A DNA stretch of 64,000 nt from Paraburkholderia sediminicola (GTDB lineage Bacteria; Pseudomonadota; Gammaproteobacteria; Burkholderiales; Burkholderiaceae), in NCBI RefSeq assembly GCF_902859805.1, contig NZ_CADIKC010000001.1, positions 124,001 through 188,000 of the forward strand, in the 5' to 3' direction. The translations under genes were made by a program, and so were the position numbers. The notes under the pieces are model-generated. The model saw only the letters and a program-made list of their open reading frames with translations, made no database searches and was not told the origin of the DNA. This document shows positions 1-7,999 of this stretch, piece by piece. Numbering within the stretch: position 1 is the first letter of the stretch; each line of letters starts with the position of its first letter.

Positions 1-148
1 CGAGCCGGTCCAGCACGCCGGGATCGAACTGGCGCCGCAACCCTCGGCGGCCCCTCGAGCTAATGAGCCCCTTTTCCTCGTAGAACCGCAGTGTTGATGC
101 GGGAACGCCGGATCGCTGCACCACCTCGCCGATATCTAGCTGAATCAT
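1..148 (-). CDS. MerR-family transcriptional regulator (N-terminal part, cut by window edge)
   Basis: Only the first 49 codons are inside the window. Reading from an ATG at 148, the protein begins with a MerR winged-helix: the segment GEVVQRSGVPASTLRFYEEK carries the usual helix-turn-helix and the RFYE motif after it. The effector domain lies beyond the left edge, so the inducer (metal, oxidant or drug) cannot be told. It is transcribed divergently from the methyltransferase at 224, and the 75-bp gap holds a MerR-style promoter with a dyad in a long spacer. The family assignment is firm; the subclass is unknown. Confidence 0.85.
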   Translation of the reverse strand, partial: MIQLDIGEVVQRSGVPASTLRFYEEKGLISSRGRRGLRRQFDPGVLDRL

Positions 149-151
149 CGC

Positions 152-182
152 TTGACCTAAAGTCGACTTGAACTTGCATAGT
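152..182 (+). promoter_or_regulatory. MerR-type promoter with 19-bp spacer and central dyad
   Basis: A TTGACC -35 box (152-157) and a CATAGT -10 box (177-182) are separated by 19 bp rather than 17. The spacer contains the perfect palindrome AAGTCGACTT (160-169). Overlong spacers with a dyad between the boxes are the hallmark of promoters activated by MerR proteins, which untwist the DNA. It points toward the methyltransferase, with the MerR gene starting just on the other side. The sequence features are seen; control by this MerR is inferred. Confidence 0.55.
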
Positions 183-223
183 TTAGCTTCCGCTCCCCGG
201 GGGGCAAGCCAAGGACGACGATC

Positions 224-1105
224 ATGGATTCCACACACCAGACCGAAGGCACGCAGACGGCGCTTTGGAACGGCAGCGCCGGGCGCGCGTGGGTGGCCGC
301 GCAGGAGCTGCTCGACCAGATGTTTAAGCCTTTCGAGAATCTGCTCGTCGACATGATGGGCACCGCAGCCGGGCTCCGGGTACTCGACGTCGGCTGTGGC
401 ACGGGCAGCACGACACTGGCTGCGGCACGGCGGGTCGGCGTAGCGGGCCATTGCATTGGAGTTGATGTCTCAGCCCCGATGATCGCCGTCGCTCAGGCGC
501 GTGCCGAACGGGAGGACTCGACGGCAAGCTTCGTCTGTGCCGATGCGCAGACCCATACCTTTGAGCTGGCGAGCTTCGACCGGATCACGTCGCGCTTTGG
601 CGTCACGTTCTTCGATGACCCGGTATCGGCCTTCGCGAACCTGCGCCGGGCTGCAAGGGACGGAGCCGAATTGCGCTGCATCGCCTGGCGCAGTGCCGTC
701 GACAATCCGTTCATGACGACCGCCGAACGTGCCGCCGCGCCTGTGCTGCCGAACCTGCCCGCCCGCCGACCCGACGCGCCGGGGCAGTTCTCCTTCGCAG
801 ACCGGCACCGGGTTTCGTCTATCCTGGAAGCGAGCGGCTGGGCGGAGATTGACATCCGGCCGATCGATATAGACTGTACCCTGCCCGAGCAGGAGTTGGT
901 CAGCTACTTCAGTCGACTCGGTCCTGTTGGTATGATCCTTCAAGAGGCGGACGAGCGGACGCGCGTGTCGGTCATTGAATCTGTCCGAGCCGCCTTTGAG
1001 CCCTATGTACACGGAACCGATGTTCGCTACACCGCTGCCTGCTGGATGGTCAGCGCCCGAGCGCTGACTACGTCAGTCTCGCCGAAGGCGGTAGTCGGTG
1101 TATGA
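224..1105 (+). CDS. Class I SAM-dependent methyltransferase
   Basis: A 293-residue protein with the SAM-binding glycine motif VLDVGCGTGS at residues 53-62, followed by an acidic strand-2 end (GVDVS) and a DAQ motif, as in UbiE/Methyltransf_11 and _25 enzymes. The substrate cannot be read from the sequence. It starts at ATG 224 after a weak AAGGACG ribosome site. It is divergent from a MerR regulator, and the gap carries a MerR-like promoter, so it may be switched on by whatever that regulator senses. Length is normal for the family plus a C-terminal extension of about 40 residues. Confidence 0.85.
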   Translation: MDSTHQTEGTQTALWNGSAGRAWVAAQELLDQMFKPFENLLVDMMGTAAGLRVLDVGCGTGSTTLAAARRVGVAGHCIGVDVSAPMIAVAQARAEREDSTASFVCADAQTHTFELASFDRITSRFGVTFFDDPVSAFANLRRAARDGAELRCIAWRSAVDNPFMTTAERAAAPVLPNLPARRPDAPGQFSFADRHRVSSILEASGWAEIDIRPIDIDCTLPEQELVSYFSRLGPVGMILQEADERTRVSVIESVRAAFEPYVHGTDVRYTAACWMVSARALTTSVSPKAVVGV

Positions 1106-1374
1106 GCAGCGGACTATCCGATGAGCGCTCCTCGATAGAGGCAGGCGCGACGACGGCGACGGCGGAGGAGGTGTAGTTAGGCGTCTCAGAAATTCCCAAA
1201 AGCCGTGACGCGACGTTCTCTGCGGGCGTGGTTACTGCCACGAGATGCGCTCCTCACTAAATACCTCGATGACCGCTCTTGAGAAAGACGAAAGTCCCTT
1301 GTGGGTCGGTAGCTGCCTCTGCCCCCCCGCGGCCGACACCAGAACCCGGCTATCCCCACCCCGGCCCCGTCACC

Positions 1375-1767
1375 TCAATCGAGTGGTAGCTGTATCCCAG
1401 ACTCTGCGAATACCTCGCGTACGACGGACAATCCGTTCAGCGCCGCCGGAAATCCCGCGTAGACCGCCATCTGCATCACAACTTCCACCACCTCGCCTGG
1501 TTTGCAGCCGACGTGCAATGCGGCATGAACATGCACACGAAGCTGGGGTTGCGCATTTCCAAGTGCGCATAGCGCTGCGACTGTTGCCAGTTCCCGTTCG
1601 CGCAAGCCAAGCCCTTCCCGCGCGTAGATGTCGCCGAAAGAGAACTCAACCACATAGCGCGCAAAGTCCGGAAACGATTTTGCCAGCGCTTCGACCACCT
1701 GGATACCGGTCACGCCATCCACTGCAGCCAGCATCTTTGAGCCGCGCTCGTAACGTTCAGCGCTCAT
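1375..1767 (-). CDS. Carboxymuconolactone decarboxylase (CMD) family protein
   Basis: A 130-residue all-helical protein. The segment LRERELATVAALCALG and the following HVHAALHVG plus EVVMQMAVYAGFPAALN are typical of the single-domain CMD/AhpD family. The AhpD CxxC pair is not present (one Cys, then HVHAALH), so a gamma-carboxymuconolactone-decarboxylase-like or unknown role is more likely than peroxidase recycling. The ATG at 1767 has a strong AGGAGG site. A LysR gene starts about 150 bp away on the other strand and is the likely regulator. No other beta-ketoadipate pathway genes are nearby. Confidence 0.85.
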   Translation of the reverse strand: MSAERYERGSKMLAAVDGVTGIQVVEALAKSFPDFARYVVEFSFGDIYAREGLGLRERELATVAALCALGNAQPQLRVHVHAALHVGCKPGEVVEVVMQMAVYAGFPAALNGLSVVREVFAESGIQLPLD

Positions 1768-1916
1768 TGGCCACCTCCTTTACGATCTCGCCGAACAATT
1801 CGGGCCAAGGCAGCATTGCGAGCAAGGTTCATGGTGTTCTCCAGAAATGTTGATGCGGCCACTGTAGAGCCAGTCCCCGGCAAGCGGAATGACCAAGTTC
1901 GTGATACCTTTTTGAT

Positions 1917-2810
1917 ATGTCTGATCATCTCGATTCCCGATCCCTTTTGCTCTTCCTTGCCGTTGCGGATGCGCTGAGCTTCCGCCAGGCGGCCGAGACG
2001 CTGCACCTTTCTCAACCGCCATTGAGCCGGGCGATTCGAGAACTCGAGGAGCGGTTGGGAGCGCGGCTGTTCGACCGCAACACGAAGGGCGTGACGCTCA
2101 CCGCCGCTGGAGAAAAGCTGCTTCCCTATGCACGCAATATTGCGAAATTGCTTCGCGAGGCCGAAGCAGCGCTCACGACCCAAGGCTTACCGGCCAACCT
2201 TCGGTTAGGCCTGACCAGTGCCGTGGAACCGGCCTGGTTTCGCGGGCTGGCGCAACGAGTGCAAGCAACTCATCCCGGAACGGTCGTGTCGACCTTCTCC
2301 GATACATCACCGCGGCTCATTCGTCAGCTTCGCGCCGGCAAACTGGATGCAGCCTTCATAGCGCTGCCGACGGACGCGCATGGGCTGGATGTGCTGGAGC
2401 TCGACCGGCTGCCGATGGTCGTGGCGATACCCTCAACCCATCATCTGGCGAAGCGCAGAACAGTAGGTCTCGCGGACCTGGCACGTGAAAAGGTCTTCTG
2501 GTTCGAGCGAGCGCGACAGCCCGCGTTCTACGACCACTGCCAGGCGGTTTTCTCACGCCATGGGTTCGCCCCGTCAAAACTGAGGGAGCCATCGGACCAT
2601 CACGTTCTACTGGGTGACGTCGCGAACGGACGTGGTATAGCCCTGCTGCCGAAATCGTTCACCGCTTTGAAGCGGGCAGGCGTCGTCTACAGGTCGCTGG
2701 TCGAGGGCGAGGCACTATCGGTTGGCATCGGACTCGCGTCGCGCGCCGACCGGCCAGGCGTACGAGAAACACTGGCAGCAGCGGCAGAAGTGAACCAGCC
2801 GGACGTTTAG
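1917..2810 (+). CDS. LysR-family transcriptional regulator
   Basis: 297 residues: an N-terminal winged HTH at about 7-65 (FRQAAETLHLSQPPLSRAIR) and a type-2 periplasmic-binding-protein-like effector domain. It is divergent from the CMD-family gene, the classic arrangement for a LysR activator with its target. The chosen ATG has no clear Shine-Dalgarno sequence, and the sequence before it is rich in T, so the translation start is less certain than the family. The effector is unknown. Confidence 0.9.
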   Translation: MSDHLDSRSLLLFLAVADALSFRQAAETLHLSQPPLSRAIRELEERLGARLFDRNTKGVTLTAAGEKLLPYARNIAKLLREAEAALTTQGLPANLRLGLTSAVEPAWFRGLAQRVQATHPGTVVSTFSDTSPRLIRQLRAGKLDAAFIALPTDAHGLDVLELDRLPMVVAIPSTHHLAKRRTVGLADLAREKVFWFERARQPAFYDHCQAVFSRHGFAPSKLREPSDHHVLLGDVANGRGIALLPKSFTALKRAGVVYRSLVEGEALSVGIGLASRADRPGVRETLAAAAEVNQPDV

Positions 2811-2902
2811 ATGGCCTGTCGAATTGCTTGAACTCTGTCGGCCAGCAGCAGCCGGGCAAGTGCCTGGCCGATGGCGCCAAAACCTATGATCGCCTAGCTC
2901 AT
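2811..2902 (-). pseudogene. Remnant of an NAD(P)-binding dehydrogenase N terminus
   Basis: On the minus strand an ATG at 2902 is followed two codons later by TAG. The same frame then reads AIIGFGAIGQALARLLLADR, a good Rossmann nucleotide-binding motif (GxGxxG, here GFGAIG), and ends at a stop where the LysR gene finishes. About 28 codons survive. It looks like the first strand-loop-helix of an aspartate-dehydrogenase-like or hydroxyacid-dehydrogenase-like protein whose remainder has been lost. The fragment is too short to name the enzyme. It lies between convergent genes, a place where debris can persist. Confidence 0.4.
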
Positions 2903-2981
2903 GAGATAGGCCGGGCTGATGGCTGGAGTGGAATTGCCCGTACGAATTTAGGAGCATTTGAATTGGGCTGTCGTCTACTCC

Positions 2982-3011
2982 GGGAGGGAACCGATGGTTT
3001 GGTCCCTTCCC
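2982..3011 (-). terminator. Hairpin downstream of the SDR gene
   Basis: An imperfect 11-bp stem (2982-2992 with 3001-3011; one mismatch and one G-U pair) around an 8-nt loop lies 35 bp past the stop of the SDR gene. There is no strong T-run after it on the minus strand, so it may be a weak terminator or an mRNA-stabilising hairpin. Confidence 0.35.
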
Positions 3012-3045
3012 GAAGCCGCGTTGAACGAGTGAAAAAGCGTGCGCC

Positions 3046-3840
3046 CTATGCAATTGTCCGAACGACACCGCCGTCGACACGCAAGGAAGTCCCTGTTGTC
3101 GCCGACGCCTGCTCCGAGCAGACATAGACGACCAGGTTTGCGACTTCTTCGGTTGTCGCGAAGCGATTGAGGAGCGTGGTCGGGCGATTCGTTTTCAGGA
3201 ACTGCTGCTCGGCTTCCTCACGCGTAATGCCTTGCGCATCTGCGTTCGCCTGGGCCCAACCACCCATGATCTCCGAATTCGTCGGACCCGGGAGAACCGA
3301 ATTAACGGTGACGCCCGTTCCGCCGACCACCTCGGCCAAACCCCTCGCAATGGCGAGCTGAGCGGTCTTGGTCGTGGCGTAGTCGATCATGTCCTTGGGG
3401 ATGGCAAGCGCGGACTCGCTGCTGATGAAGACAACGCGCCCCCAGCCGCGCTTCGTCATGTTCGGCACATAGTGGCGGGAGGCGCGAATGCCGCTCATGA
3501 CGTTAAGTTCGAAGAGATCGATCCACTCGCGGTCCTCAATTTCGAAGAAGGACTTCCAACGCCCAGTCCCCACATTGTTGACGAGAATGTCCGCATCCGG
3601 CGCCTGAGCGAATAACTCCGCCGCGCCTTCCGGGGTCGCAAGATCGGCGATGACGCCGGTAAACTCCGTCTTCGGCAAGAGTTCGCGAAGCTCCCGAAGC
3701 GCCGTGGAGACGCGCTTCTCTGTGCGGCCGTTGATCACGACCGCGGCGCCTGCGCGCCCCAGCCCTTCTGCAATGGCTCGGCCGATACCCGCCGTTGACC
3801 CGGTAACGACCGCCGTGCGGCCAGTGAGATCGATATTCAT
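3046..3840 (-). CDS. Short-chain dehydrogenase/reductase (SDR)
   Basis: 264 residues with all classical SDR landmarks: cofactor motif TGSTAGIG at 13-20, NNVG at 88-91, catalytic Ser141, Tyr154 and Lys158 in YxxxK, and a C-terminal GTSLRVDGGV. An NAD(P)-dependent oxidoreductase acting on an alcohol or ketone; the substrate is unknown. ATG 3840 follows an AAGGA site. It is divergent from a CrgA-like LysR starting at 3945; such pairs commonly put the oxidoreductase under that regulator. The gene is complete. Confidence 0.9.
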   Translation of the reverse strand: MNIDLTGRTAVVTGSTAGIGRAIAEGLGRAGAAVVINGRTEKRVSTALRELRELLPKTEFTGVIADLATPEGAAELFAQAPDADILVNNVGTGRWKSFFEIEDREWIDLFELNVMSGIRASRHYVPNMTKRGWGRVVFISSESALAIPKDMIDYATTKTAQLAIARGLAEVVGGTGVTVNSVLPGPTNSEIMGGWAQANADAQGITREEAEQQFLKTNRPTTLLNRFATTEEVANLVVYVCSEQASATTGTSLRVDGGVVRTIA

Positions 3841-3897
3841 GGGACCAGTCCTTCAACGTGTGGAGAAAGCTGGATTGTGGGTGATGTCTGAATCAAT

Positions 3898-3942
3898 GAT
3901 AATGGCTTAATTTGTCATAATATTAATTCCATGGGGGAATTA
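3898..3942. promoter_or_regulatory. Divergent SDR/LysR control region with inverted repeat
   Basis: The 104-bp gap between the SDR and the LysR is AT-rich against its surroundings. It contains a CATAAT -10-like box and an inverted repeat TAATTCC-N5-GGAATTA (3924-3930 and 3936-3942) directly before the LysR start. The arms and their position fit an autoregulatory LysR site that overlaps the LysR ribosome site. Binding is inferred. Confidence 0.35.
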
Positions 3943-3944
3943 GT

Positions 3945-4835
3945 ATGGATCGATTCAACGAATTAAGCGCCTTCATAGCCGTGGTGGAAGCAGGCGGTTT
4001 TACCGCCGCCGCGCGTAGAACGGGTGATTCACAGTCGGCAATCAGTAAGGCTATTGGCGCGCTCGAGAAGCGCCTCGGCGTGGTGTTATTTAACCGAAAT
4101 ACGCGCAGCGTGACCCTGACGGATCAGGGGCAGAGATACTACGATCGGGCAAAACCGCTGCTTGACGAGATGGATGATGCCGACAGCGAACTGACCAGCA
4201 GCACGCATGATGTCTCAGGTCTGATCAGGATCGCTGCATCAGGTACATTCGGCCGTCTTCATGTCTTGCCGCTGATCCCCGAGCTGTTATCACTCAATCC
4301 TGGCCTTCAGGTCGATCTCATTCTCTCGGACTTCGTGCGAGATATGGTGGAGGACGGGATCGATCTGGCGATCCGGGTGGGGCCTGTCAACGATCCCGAC
4401 GCGGTCGCCAGACGCGTGGCCAGCACTCCCCTCGTATGCGTCGGATCCCGTCGCTACTTCGAGCAACACGGAATGCCAAAGACCCCCGCCGAGCTCGTTG
4501 ATCACAATTGCCTTGTATATAGCGGCTTGACGGAGTCAACGCATTGGCCTTTTGTAGGACCAGAAGGTCGATTTATCGCGTCCGTGCGCGGAAATCTCAC
4601 GTCCAACAGTATCGAAACGATCCGGGCTGGTGTTCTCGCCGGTGTGGGAATCGGCCTGTTCGCCAAAGTCTCTCTTGCCGATGATCTCCGGCATCCGGAC
4701 GTCATCACCGTTCTCGACGAATTTATAGGCGACGCCAGAGACATAAGCCTCGTCTGGCCGAGACGCCGGTTTGTACCGGCGCGTGTGCGACGGGTCACCG
4801 ATTTTTTCGCAGAGGCCATACCGCAGCGCATTTAG
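3945..4835 (+). CDS. LysR-family transcriptional regulator (CrgA-like)
   Basis: 296 residues. The N-terminal HTH covers about 1-60 (FTAAARRTGDSQSAISKAIG). The effector domain has the 'DLAIRVGPVNDPDAVARRV' style strand that marks the CrgA/PBP2 group, regulators often found beside SDR or quinone-oxidoreductase genes. The ATG follows GGGGGA. It is divergent from the SDR at 3046-3840, its likely target. Family secure, ligand unknown. Confidence 0.9.
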   Translation: MDRFNELSAFIAVVEAGGFTAAARRTGDSQSAISKAIGALEKRLGVVLFNRNTRSVTLTDQGQRYYDRAKPLLDEMDDADSELTSSTHDVSGLIRIAASGTFGRLHVLPLIPELLSLNPGLQVDLILSDFVRDMVEDGIDLAIRVGPVNDPDAVARRVASTPLVCVGSRRYFEQHGMPKTPAELVDHNCLVYSGLTESTHWPFVGPEGRFIASVRGNLTSNSIETIRAGVLAGVGIGLFAKVSLADDLRHPDVITVLDEFIGDARDISLVWPRRRFVPARVRRVTDFFAEAIPQRI

Positions 4836-5048
4836 ATGTTCTTGCGACAGAACCTTCGAGGTGACCGTTTGCCGAGCTAACTTGTCCTCGCTGTCATTTC
4901 TAGCCAGCATCCGCGACTAAGCTCATGAAACAGACAGCGAACCATTTACGACGGTCGATCTGGGTGTTGTATTCCCAGACCGTGCCTGCGCACCGGGAAA
5001 CGCAGCATCGCGCTTACATGCCCCGTTAGACTGAGCAGTAGACACCTA

Positions 5049-5954
5049 ATGTCCACTCAACATCCCATTCGACCTGATCTGTCCGCCTCGTCTCGTCGCC
5101 CCGCATTGACCGCGTTCGTTTTCGCGGGCGGCGGCAGTCTGGGCGCGATTGAGGTAGGCATGCTGCGTGAGCTGCTTAATTGCGGCGAGTACCCCGACTG
5201 TGTGGTCGGCGCGTCCGCTGGCGCGATCAACGCCGCCTACTTCTCGGGGTGCCCCGACCGCAGCGGCGTGGCCATGCTCGAGGCGCTATGGTGTCGCATC
5301 CGTCGGCAAGACATCATGCCGTTCTCGATGCTCGGCTTGCTCGATATGGTCCTGCGTCGCCGTCCGCACCTCGTCGAGGCGACAGCGCTACGCGTACTGC
5401 TAGAAAAGAACCTGGCATATGCGCGTGTGGAGCAAGCGGCAATGCCGCTGCATATTGTCGCCACCGACATGCTCGCGGGCAATGAGGTTGTCATCTCGTC
5501 CGGTCCGGTGGTGGACGCGGTGTTGGCGAGCGCCGCGATTCCAGGCGTGTTCCCGCCGGTGAGAATCGGCGGCGTGGATCTCGTTGACGGCGGCGTCGCC
5601 AATAACACGCCCATTTCGGTAGCCGTCGCGCTCGGCGCGACCCGCATCGTCGTGCTGCCCGCAGGCTTCGCGTGCGCGTTGAGAATGCCGCCTGCCAGCG
5701 CAATCGCCCAGGCAATGCATGCGCTGACGCTTGTCATCGCACGCCAACTTGTACGCGACCTGGAGTTCTATTCAACCCGCGCCGAGATATTCGTAGTGCC
5801 ACCCCTGTGCCCACTCGAGGTCTCGCCCTATGACTATACGCAGTGCGACCGCCTGATCAATCGGGCTGCTGAGAAAACCCGCGCCTGGTTGGGCGATGGC
5901 GGTCTCGAGCGAGCGGCTGTTCCTGGTGAACTCCGAGACCACTCACATGCGTGA
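5049..5954 (+). CDS. Patatin-like phospholipase
   Basis: 301 residues with the complete patatin signature: oxyanion-hole loop FAGGGSLGAIEVG near 26-38, nucleophile Ser56 in GASAG, and the dyad aspartate D180 in VDGGVANNTP. These make a lipid acyl hydrolase. No signal peptide or type V secretion barrel is present, so it is probably cytoplasmic or released by other means. It stands alone: the upstream 213 bp and downstream 97 bp hold no partner gene. No clear ribosome site precedes ATG 5049. Confidence 0.9.
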   Translation: MSTQHPIRPDLSASSRRPALTAFVFAGGGSLGAIEVGMLRELLNCGEYPDCVVGASAGAINAAYFSGCPDRSGVAMLEALWCRIRRQDIMPFSMLGLLDMVLRRRPHLVEATALRVLLEKNLAYARVEQAAMPLHIVATDMLAGNEVVISSGPVVDAVLASAAIPGVFPPVRIGGVDLVDGGVANNTPISVAVALGATRIVVLPAGFACALRMPPASAIAQAMHALTLVIARQLVRDLEFYSTRAEIFVVPPLCPLEVSPYDYTQCDRLINRAAEKTRAWLGDGGLERAAVPGELRDHSHA

Positions 5955-6051
5955 CGTTGAGAATGGGTCGGTTCAAATCAACCGTCGGCTAGAGGATAAA
6001 TTCGCCGCTAAATGACGTGGGCCGCACATGTCATAGTGTTCGCCAAGCAGA

Positions 6052-6462
6052 TCAATGCAATGGATCGAGAAATGGTGTGTCTGGGTCACTGGCATAAAAT
6101 ACAACGACGCGGAGCGAATCGCTATTGCTGCGGTTATAACCGGTCATCTTCACATGCGGTGGCTCTACCATCGCCTGACCTTGCGTCACGGTGACTGGCG
6201 CCATGCCTTCCATCTCCAGAGTGAAGGCACCCTCCAGCACATAGACCGTCACCGGAAACCTGTGTGTATGAAAGACGGTTTTATCGCCGGGTTTGAAAGC
6301 CGCTGTCAGGACGCGTAGTTCCTGCTTTTCGCCTCTCGGCATGCCATCGACAATTTGCTGAAGCAGTATTTGAGGCTTGACGGCTCCCGACTCCTGTGCG
6401 GCACAAGGTAGGAAAAAGCCCACGGCGATGGCTGCTAAAGCCAGACTGGCGATCGTTTTCAC
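6052..6462 (-). CDS. Exported cupin-domain protein
   Basis: The best start is GTG at 6462, preceded by GGAGCAC, rather than an upstream ATG at 6522 that lacks a ribosome site and would hide the signal peptide. From there the 136-residue protein begins with a Sec signal ending near FFLPCAAQ. It then has one small cupin barrel: the motif around FHTHRFPVTVYVLEG and the later strand with PPHVKM give the metal-binding histidines. Function is unknown; single-cupin periplasmic proteins range from sensors to small oxygenases. No operon partner is seen. Confidence 0.75.
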   Translation of the reverse strand: MKTIASLALAAIAVGFFLPCAAQESGAVKPQILLQQIVDGMPRGEKQELRVLTAAFKPGDKTVFHTHRFPVTVYVLEGAFTLEMEGMAPVTVTQGQAMVEPPHVKMTGYNRSNSDSLRVVVFYASDPDTPFLDPLH

Positions 6463-6889
6463 AATGTGTGCTCCATTCGAAGGTCTTGCCAAAGGATTCC
6501 GAAGTATCTGGCTGATCGCCACGAGGCTGCGAGGCGCGTTCTTGATGCCAGGCGAGCGCGCGCCTCATTAGCTTTTTATTTCTGTGACTTATGTGCATGA
6601 GGGCACACTGTCGGTAAGGTGCGTTAAGAAGTGCCCAGCCGCTTAACGCCCTTTGGGAGACTGCACCCGTTCAAGGTTGCATGCAAGTGATGGAGCAAAT
6701 AACCGTTTTGCAGCCTGTTCCTGCCGATCGGGAGGCCTGCGTCCGCCGTCGCTTGAGGATCGATCTGAGACGGCTGTTGTCGGACTCAGTTCGGCCAGCT
6801 GTGGACGTTCGACCAGGTTCCGATGCAGAAGTCCGAGCGGCTCCTCATGGCCAAACTCCGGGCAATCACCCCAGCGAGGCGCCTGCCTA

Positions 6890-6918
6890 TTGACCCTCGT
6901 TCGAGCGATTGATAGGAT
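6890..6918 (+). promoter_or_regulatory. Sigma-70-like promoter for the hydrolase gene
   Basis: TTGACC (6890-6895) and TAGGAT (6913-6918) are 17 bp apart. Transcription would start near 6925, just before a strong hairpin at 6935-6960, with the hydrolase ATG at 6999. The boxes match consensus at 5 and 4 of 6 positions. Confidence 0.4.
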
Positions 6919-6934
6919 GGTGGCACTTTCAAAA

Positions 6935-6960
6935 CGCCCTCCCGGTTTGCCGGGAGGGCG
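6935..6960. terminator. Perfect 11-bp hairpin flanked by A-run and T-run
   Basis: CGCCCTCCCGG (6935-6945) pairs perfectly with CCGGGAGGGCG (6950-6960) around a TTTG loop. AAAA precedes it and CTTCGTTTT follows, so it could stop transcription in either direction. It lies in the 5' leader of the hydrolase gene, downstream of a good promoter candidate, which raises the possibility of attenuation instead of simple termination. Confidence 0.65.
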
Positions 6961-6998
6961 CTTCGTTTTGGTTCCCACAGTCCAAATGGAACCTTGAA

Positions 6999-7802
6999 AT
7001 GAAAGCCCCCCTCGAAGCCCGTCCGGGATCGAAAGCCCGCCTCGGATATGTCCGGTATGGCAATGGCCCGGTTCACGTGCTGGTCATGCATGACTGGCTC
7101 GCTGACCACTCCAGTTACGAAGCGGTGATGCCCTGGCTCGATGGCCACGCGTTCACATACGTTTTCGTCGATTTGCGCGGCTACGGACAATCCATCGAAT
7201 TGGCCGGTGAATTCACGATAAAGGAAATTGCCGCCGATTGCCTCATGCTTGTGGATCAACTCGGCTGGAGGCGATTCCACGTAATCGGCCACTCGATGAC
7301 GGGCATGATCACGCAACGCATCGCTGCGGACGTTCCGTCTCGCGTCGCGAGCGCGATCGCTGTGTGTCCGGTTTCGGCCGCTGGAAATCGGTTGAGTCCA
7401 GAGGCTCTGGCTTTCTTTGTCAGCACGGTGGAAGACGATGGCGCCCTTCGGCGGCTGTTCAAGTTCGTTTCCGGAGGCCTTTCCGACGCGTGGGCTGATC
7501 GCAAGGTGCAACAAAGCCGCGACACGGTGGCACCAGCGTGCCGGCGGCGCTACCTCGAAATGCTGGTCAAGGCTGACTTCGTCGATGACGTTCGAGGCCT
7601 TGAAACACCGTACTTGATCATTATCGGCGACAAAGATCCCGGGCTCGATTCGGAGGCAATGAGGCGTACCTTTCTCGCATGGCATCCGAATGCAAGCCTG
7701 CACGTTATCCCCAACTGCGGCCACTATCCGATGCAAGAGTGCCCGCCTTATTTCGCAACCGTCATCGAGGACTTCCTGAAGCGCGAAGTCCCCCTGAACT
7801 GA
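6999..7802 (+). CDS. Alpha/beta-fold hydrolase
   Basis: 267 residues from ATG 6999. An in-frame start at 6909 exists but would translate through the hairpin at 6935-6960. The core carries the nucleophile elbow GHSMTGM, the strand DLRGYGQS before it, a late acid in IIIGDKDPG and the catalytic histidine in IPNCGHYPMQE. These give a full Ser-Asp-His triad. A soluble esterase, lactonase or C-C hydrolase is possible; the substrate is not evident. It is convergent with rhlE. Its leader holds a terminator-like hairpin. Confidence 0.85.
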   Translation: MKAPLEARPGSKARLGYVRYGNGPVHVLVMHDWLADHSSYEAVMPWLDGHAFTYVFVDLRGYGQSIELAGEFTIKEIAADCLMLVDQLGWRRFHVIGHSMTGMITQRIAADVPSRVASAIAVCPVSAAGNRLSPEALAFFVSTVEDDGALRRLFKFVSGGLSDAWADRKVQQSRDTVAPACRRRYLEMLVKADFVDDVRGLETPYLIIIGDKDPGLDSEAMRRTFLAWHPNASLHVIPNCGHYPMQECPPYFATVIEDFLKREVPLN

Positions 7803-7958
7803 ACGGCTGAAGGCAAGACCTCGATCGGACGCTCGCTACGCACGATTTGAACGTCCGTTCGACCCCGAAGGTGTTATCGATTCTGGATCCAGTGCGCCGT
7901 TACCCGCCGACCTGATACACGCCGAAGCCGCGCCGCTGCCTGCCAGTGGGCCACAAAC

Positions 7959-7982
7959 CGCCAACCTGCTCCAAGGTTGGCG
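7959..7982 (-). terminator. Hairpin after rhlE
   Basis: CGCCAACCT (7959-7967) pairs with AGGTTGGCG (7974-7982) around a 6-nt loop, 17 bp beyond the rhlE stop. On the minus strand it is followed by a short GTTTGT. It is a weak intrinsic terminator candidate, placed correctly between the convergent hydrolase and helicase genes. Confidence 0.45.
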
Positions 7983-7999
7983 TTACTCATCCCCACGGA

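Larger units (their letters stand above)
6463..6998. other. 536-bp gene-free stretch
   Basis: It separates the minus-strand cupin gene from the plus-strand hydrolase. Apart from the promoter-like boxes at 6890-6918 and the hairpin at 6935-6960, listed separately, I see no reading frame with plausible composition and start signal. Confidence 0.5.

Noticed and set aside
4925..5029. 34-codon frame before the patatin gene
   Set aside because: No ribosome site, no helix or motif, and nothing to distinguish it from chance.
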